Assembly (NCBI GenBank): GCA_934613165.1 | Contig: CAKTSW010000091.1 | Coordinates: forward strand, 1 to 6,135 | Length of the DNA: 6,135 nt | From: an uncultured Ellagibacter sp. | GTDB lineage: Bacteria > Actinomycetota > Coriobacteriia > Coriobacteriales > Eggerthellaceae | Direction of reading: 5' to 3' | Shown here: piece after piece, positions 4,598 through 6,135 of the stretch | Numbering within the stretch: the first letter of the stretch is position 1 | Layout: each line of letters starts with the position of its first letter | Translations under genes and position numbers: made by a program | Notes under the pieces: model-generated | The model's database searches: none | The model's input: the letters and a program-made list of their open reading frames with translations, nothing else | What the model was told of the DNA's origin: nothing

Positions 4598-5686
4598 ATG
4601 ACCGCGTACAACATCCCCGCCTTCGCGACCGAAGGCGCAAACCCCTTCTTGCAAGAAGAATCCCCCATGCCCACGCCCGCACGCGTGATGCTCGCCGAAG
4701 GCGCCGCGAGCGAGCCGGGTTCGGCAACACAAGCGGCGCGCGACGCGTCGAGCACAACCGGTGCAGCGGGCAACGCCGGTTGCAGCGGCGCGACAGGAAA
4801 GGCCCCCATAGACCCCGCGCGCGAGAAGGCCATCTCCGCGAAGCTTGCGTCCATCGGCGTCGCGGGCAACGTCGCGCTTTCGGCGTTCAAGCTTATAGCC
4901 GGCATCTTCGGCAACTCGTCCGCCATGATCTCGGACGCGGTCCACTCGCTTTCCGACGTGTTCGCCACGGCCATCGCGTACGTGGGCGTGCGCCTGTCGA
5001 AGCGCGAAGCGGACGAGACGCATCCCTACGGGCACGAGCGCTTCGAGTGCGTGGCCTCGCTCGCGCTCGGCATCATCCTTGCGTTCACCGGGCTTGCCAT
5101 CGGACTTTCGAGCGTCGAGAGCATCGCGAGCGGTGCCTACCTCGATGCCGCGACGCCGGGCATGCTCGCGCTCGTCGCCGCCGTGGTGTCGATCGTGGTG
5201 AAGGAGGCCATGTTCTGGTACACCCGCCACTGGGCGCGCGTGCTCGACTCGAGCGCGTTCATGGCCGACGCCTGGCACCACCGCTCCGACGCGCTGTCGT
5301 CGATTGGCGCGCTTCTGGGCATCGGGGCGGCGATGCTCGGCTTTCCCATCGGCGACCCGTTGGCGTCGATCGTCATCTGCGTCATCGTGCTGAAAGTGGC
5401 GCTTGACGTGCTGAAAGACGCCGTTGACAAGATGCTCGACACGCCGTGCGACGACGAGTTCGAAGCCTCAGTCGCCGACGTGATAACCGCAACCGCAGGT
5501 GTCGTGCGCATCGACGCGCTGCGCACGCGCCAGTTCGGCAACAAGGTGTACGTCGACGCCGAGATCGCGGTTCGGGGCAGCCTGCCTCTCGCCGAGGCGC
5601 ACGCCATCGCCGAAGCCGCCCACGACGCGGTAGAGGCAAGGTTCCCCAAGGTGAAGCACATCATGATCCACGAGAACCCGGCGTAG
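4598..5686 (+). CDS. Cation diffusion facilitator (CDF) metal exporter
   Basis: This 362-residue membrane antiporter exports divalent metal ions in exchange for protons. Six membrane helices lie at about 84-104, 109-130, 152-172, 187-207, 232-248 and 252-275. The transport site is visible as H116xxxD120 in helix 2 (SDAVHSLSD) and H227xxxD231 at helix 5 (DAWHHRSD). The family loop signature HPYGHERFE spans 142-150. Residues about 285-360 form the cytosolic ferredoxin-like dimer domain, ending KHIMIHENP. The start at 4598 is set by AGGAGG 7 nt upstream. This leaves an unusual N-terminal extension of about 77 residues, Ala/Gly/Ser/Thr-rich and probably disordered; in-frame ATGs at 4667 and 4688 lack a good Shine-Dalgarno. 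The riboswitch upstream points to cobalt/nickel (or iron) as the exported metal, although HD-HD sites are often linked with zinc. The family is certain; the metal is inferred. Confidence 0.95.
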   Translation: MTAYNIPAFATEGANPFLQEESPMPTPARVMLAEGAASEPGSATQAARDASSTTGAAGNAGCSGATGKAPIDPAREKAISAKLASIGVAGNVALSAFKLIAGIFGNSSAMISDAVHSLSDVFATAIAYVGVRLSKREADETHPYGHERFECVASLALGIILAFTGLAIGLSSVESIASGAYLDAATPGMLALVAAVVSIVVKEAMFWYTRHWARVLDSSAFMADAWHHRSDALSSIGALLGIGAAMLGFPIGDPLASIVICVIVLKVALDVLKDAVDKMLDTPCDDEFEASVADVITATAGVVRIDALRTRQFGNKVYVDAEIAVRGSLPLAEAHAIAEAAHDAVEARFPKVKHIMIHENPA

Positions 5687-5931
5687 GGCCTGCGGGCAAC
5701 TTCACGTCGGCGCACTTAAGCACGTAGCCTCAAGTCCCCCTACGGCCGCACGACGCCATGCTTGGGGAAGCAGGCCGAACACGGCGAAGCCGCAACGGCA
5801 CATCGTTTCGCGGCAAGCGCGGGATCCGAGGGATGCGCGGGTGCGCGGCGCTATACCTGAGAGAAGCGGGCGCACGCCGGGATCGCACGAGAACATGTGC
5901 AGAAAGGGGACCGGGTGCGGTGAAGCGCAAC
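5687..5931. other. Convergent intergenic region without a gene
   Basis: This 245-bp gap lies between the ends of the CDF gene and nrdG. I see no strong hairpin with a T-run on either strand. Minor pairings are CGGC-GAA-GCCG (5782-5792) and a 5-bp CGTAG/CTACG stem around 5724-5746. No open frame here has a ribosome binding site or recognisable sequence. Confidence 0.5.
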
Positions 5932-6135
5932 CTATTGCATCGTGTGCGTGGCGTACTGGGGGTCGTCCTGCCAGAGGCGCACCTCGCCCGCGGCGCGCGT
6001 GGCGGCAAGATCGATCACACGCTGGTTCGCCGAACCGCGGAAGCGCAGCGAGATGTCGTGTTCGGCCTGCAGAAACGGGCCGTCGACGAGCACGTCGATG
6101 AGCGAGAGCAGCTCGTCGGTCGCTTCGCACCGGTA
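5932..6135 (-). CDS. nrdG: Anaerobic ribonucleotide reductase activase, C-terminal part
   Basis: The last 67 codons of a minus-strand gene run in from the right edge and stop at TAG (5932-5934). The translation carries the NrdG C-terminal signature: LLSLIDVLVDGPF, then LRFRGSANQRVIDL, ending YATHTMQ. NrdG is a radical SAM protein that uses a 4Fe-4S cluster and S-adenosylmethionine to make the glycyl radical on the class III reductase NrdD, allowing deoxynucleotide synthesis without oxygen. The cluster-binding cysteines lie in the N-terminal part outside the window, so they cannot be checked. Full-length family members are about 150-230 residues, so roughly a third is present. nrdD is expected next door upstream. 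The call marks the host as able to grow anaerobically. Confidence 0.9.
   Translation of the reverse strand, partial: YRCEATDELLSLIDVLVDGPFLQAEHDISLRFRGSANQRVIDLAATRAAGEVRLWQDDPQYATHTMQ

Noticed and set aside
4755..4782. 7-bp inverted repeat CAACCGG/CCGGTTG within the CDF gene
   Set aside because: It lies in the low-complexity Ala/Gly coding extension where GC-rich repeats arise easily. Nothing links it to regulation.
5702..6130. Minus-strand open frame of 142 codons at the right edge
   Set aside because: It is out of frame with the nrdG C-terminal translation, which carries clear family motifs. This frame has none.
1..6135. CRISPR array, tRNA, rRNA, transposase or prophage genes
   Set aside because: No regularly spaced direct repeats, tRNA cloverleaf or mobile-element protein motifs were seen on either strand.

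Overview
The window is GC-rich bacterial chromosome. Codon third positions are strongly G/C, giving long spurious open frames opposite every gene. The gene set (bleomycin-hydrolase-type PepC, anaerobic ribonucleotide reductase activase NrdG, glutaredoxin-like protein, patatin, metal exporter) fits an anaerobic high-GC Gram-positive. My best guess is a gut Coriobacteriia/Eggerthellaceae member. That is inferred from gene style and composition, not from a marker gene. Nothing looks like phage, transposase, CRISPR, tRNA or rRNA.

Layout. Positions 9-914 (-) encode a patatin-like lipid acyl hydrolase with a -10 box so close to its ATG that the mRNA is probably leaderless. Positions 1081-2157 (-) encode a 358-residue unrecognised membrane protein: a glycine-zipper-like hydrophobic N-terminal module, one later membrane helix and a Ser/Gly-rich outer tail. 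Positions 2368-2601 (+), transcribed divergently, encode a 77-residue glutaredoxin-like CATC protein. Positions 2650-2750 hold a large imperfect palindrome of about 100 bp. Positions 2816-4180 (+) encode aminopeptidase C, whose Shine-Dalgarno lies inside a perfect 9-bp inverted repeat. Positions 4181-4597 are a regulatory stretch with post-pepC hairpins, two candidate promoters, a NiCo (czcD-type) metal riboswitch, an intrinsic terminator sharing bases with the aptamer, and a hairpin over the next ribosome binding site. Positions 4598-5686 (+) encode a cation diffusion facilitator. Positions 5932-6135 (-) are the C-terminal 67 codons of nrdG, running off the right edge.

How it works together. 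The clearest functional unit is 4297-5686. A transition-metal riboswitch precedes a CDF exporter, so the cell would make the exporter when Co/Ni (or possibly Fe) is high: metal stabilises P1 and P4, which share bases with the terminator stem. The other genes look like independent single-gene units. The best candidates for undescribed biology are the 2650-2750 palindrome, the RBS-hiding hairpins before pepC and the CDF gene, and the 358-residue protein.
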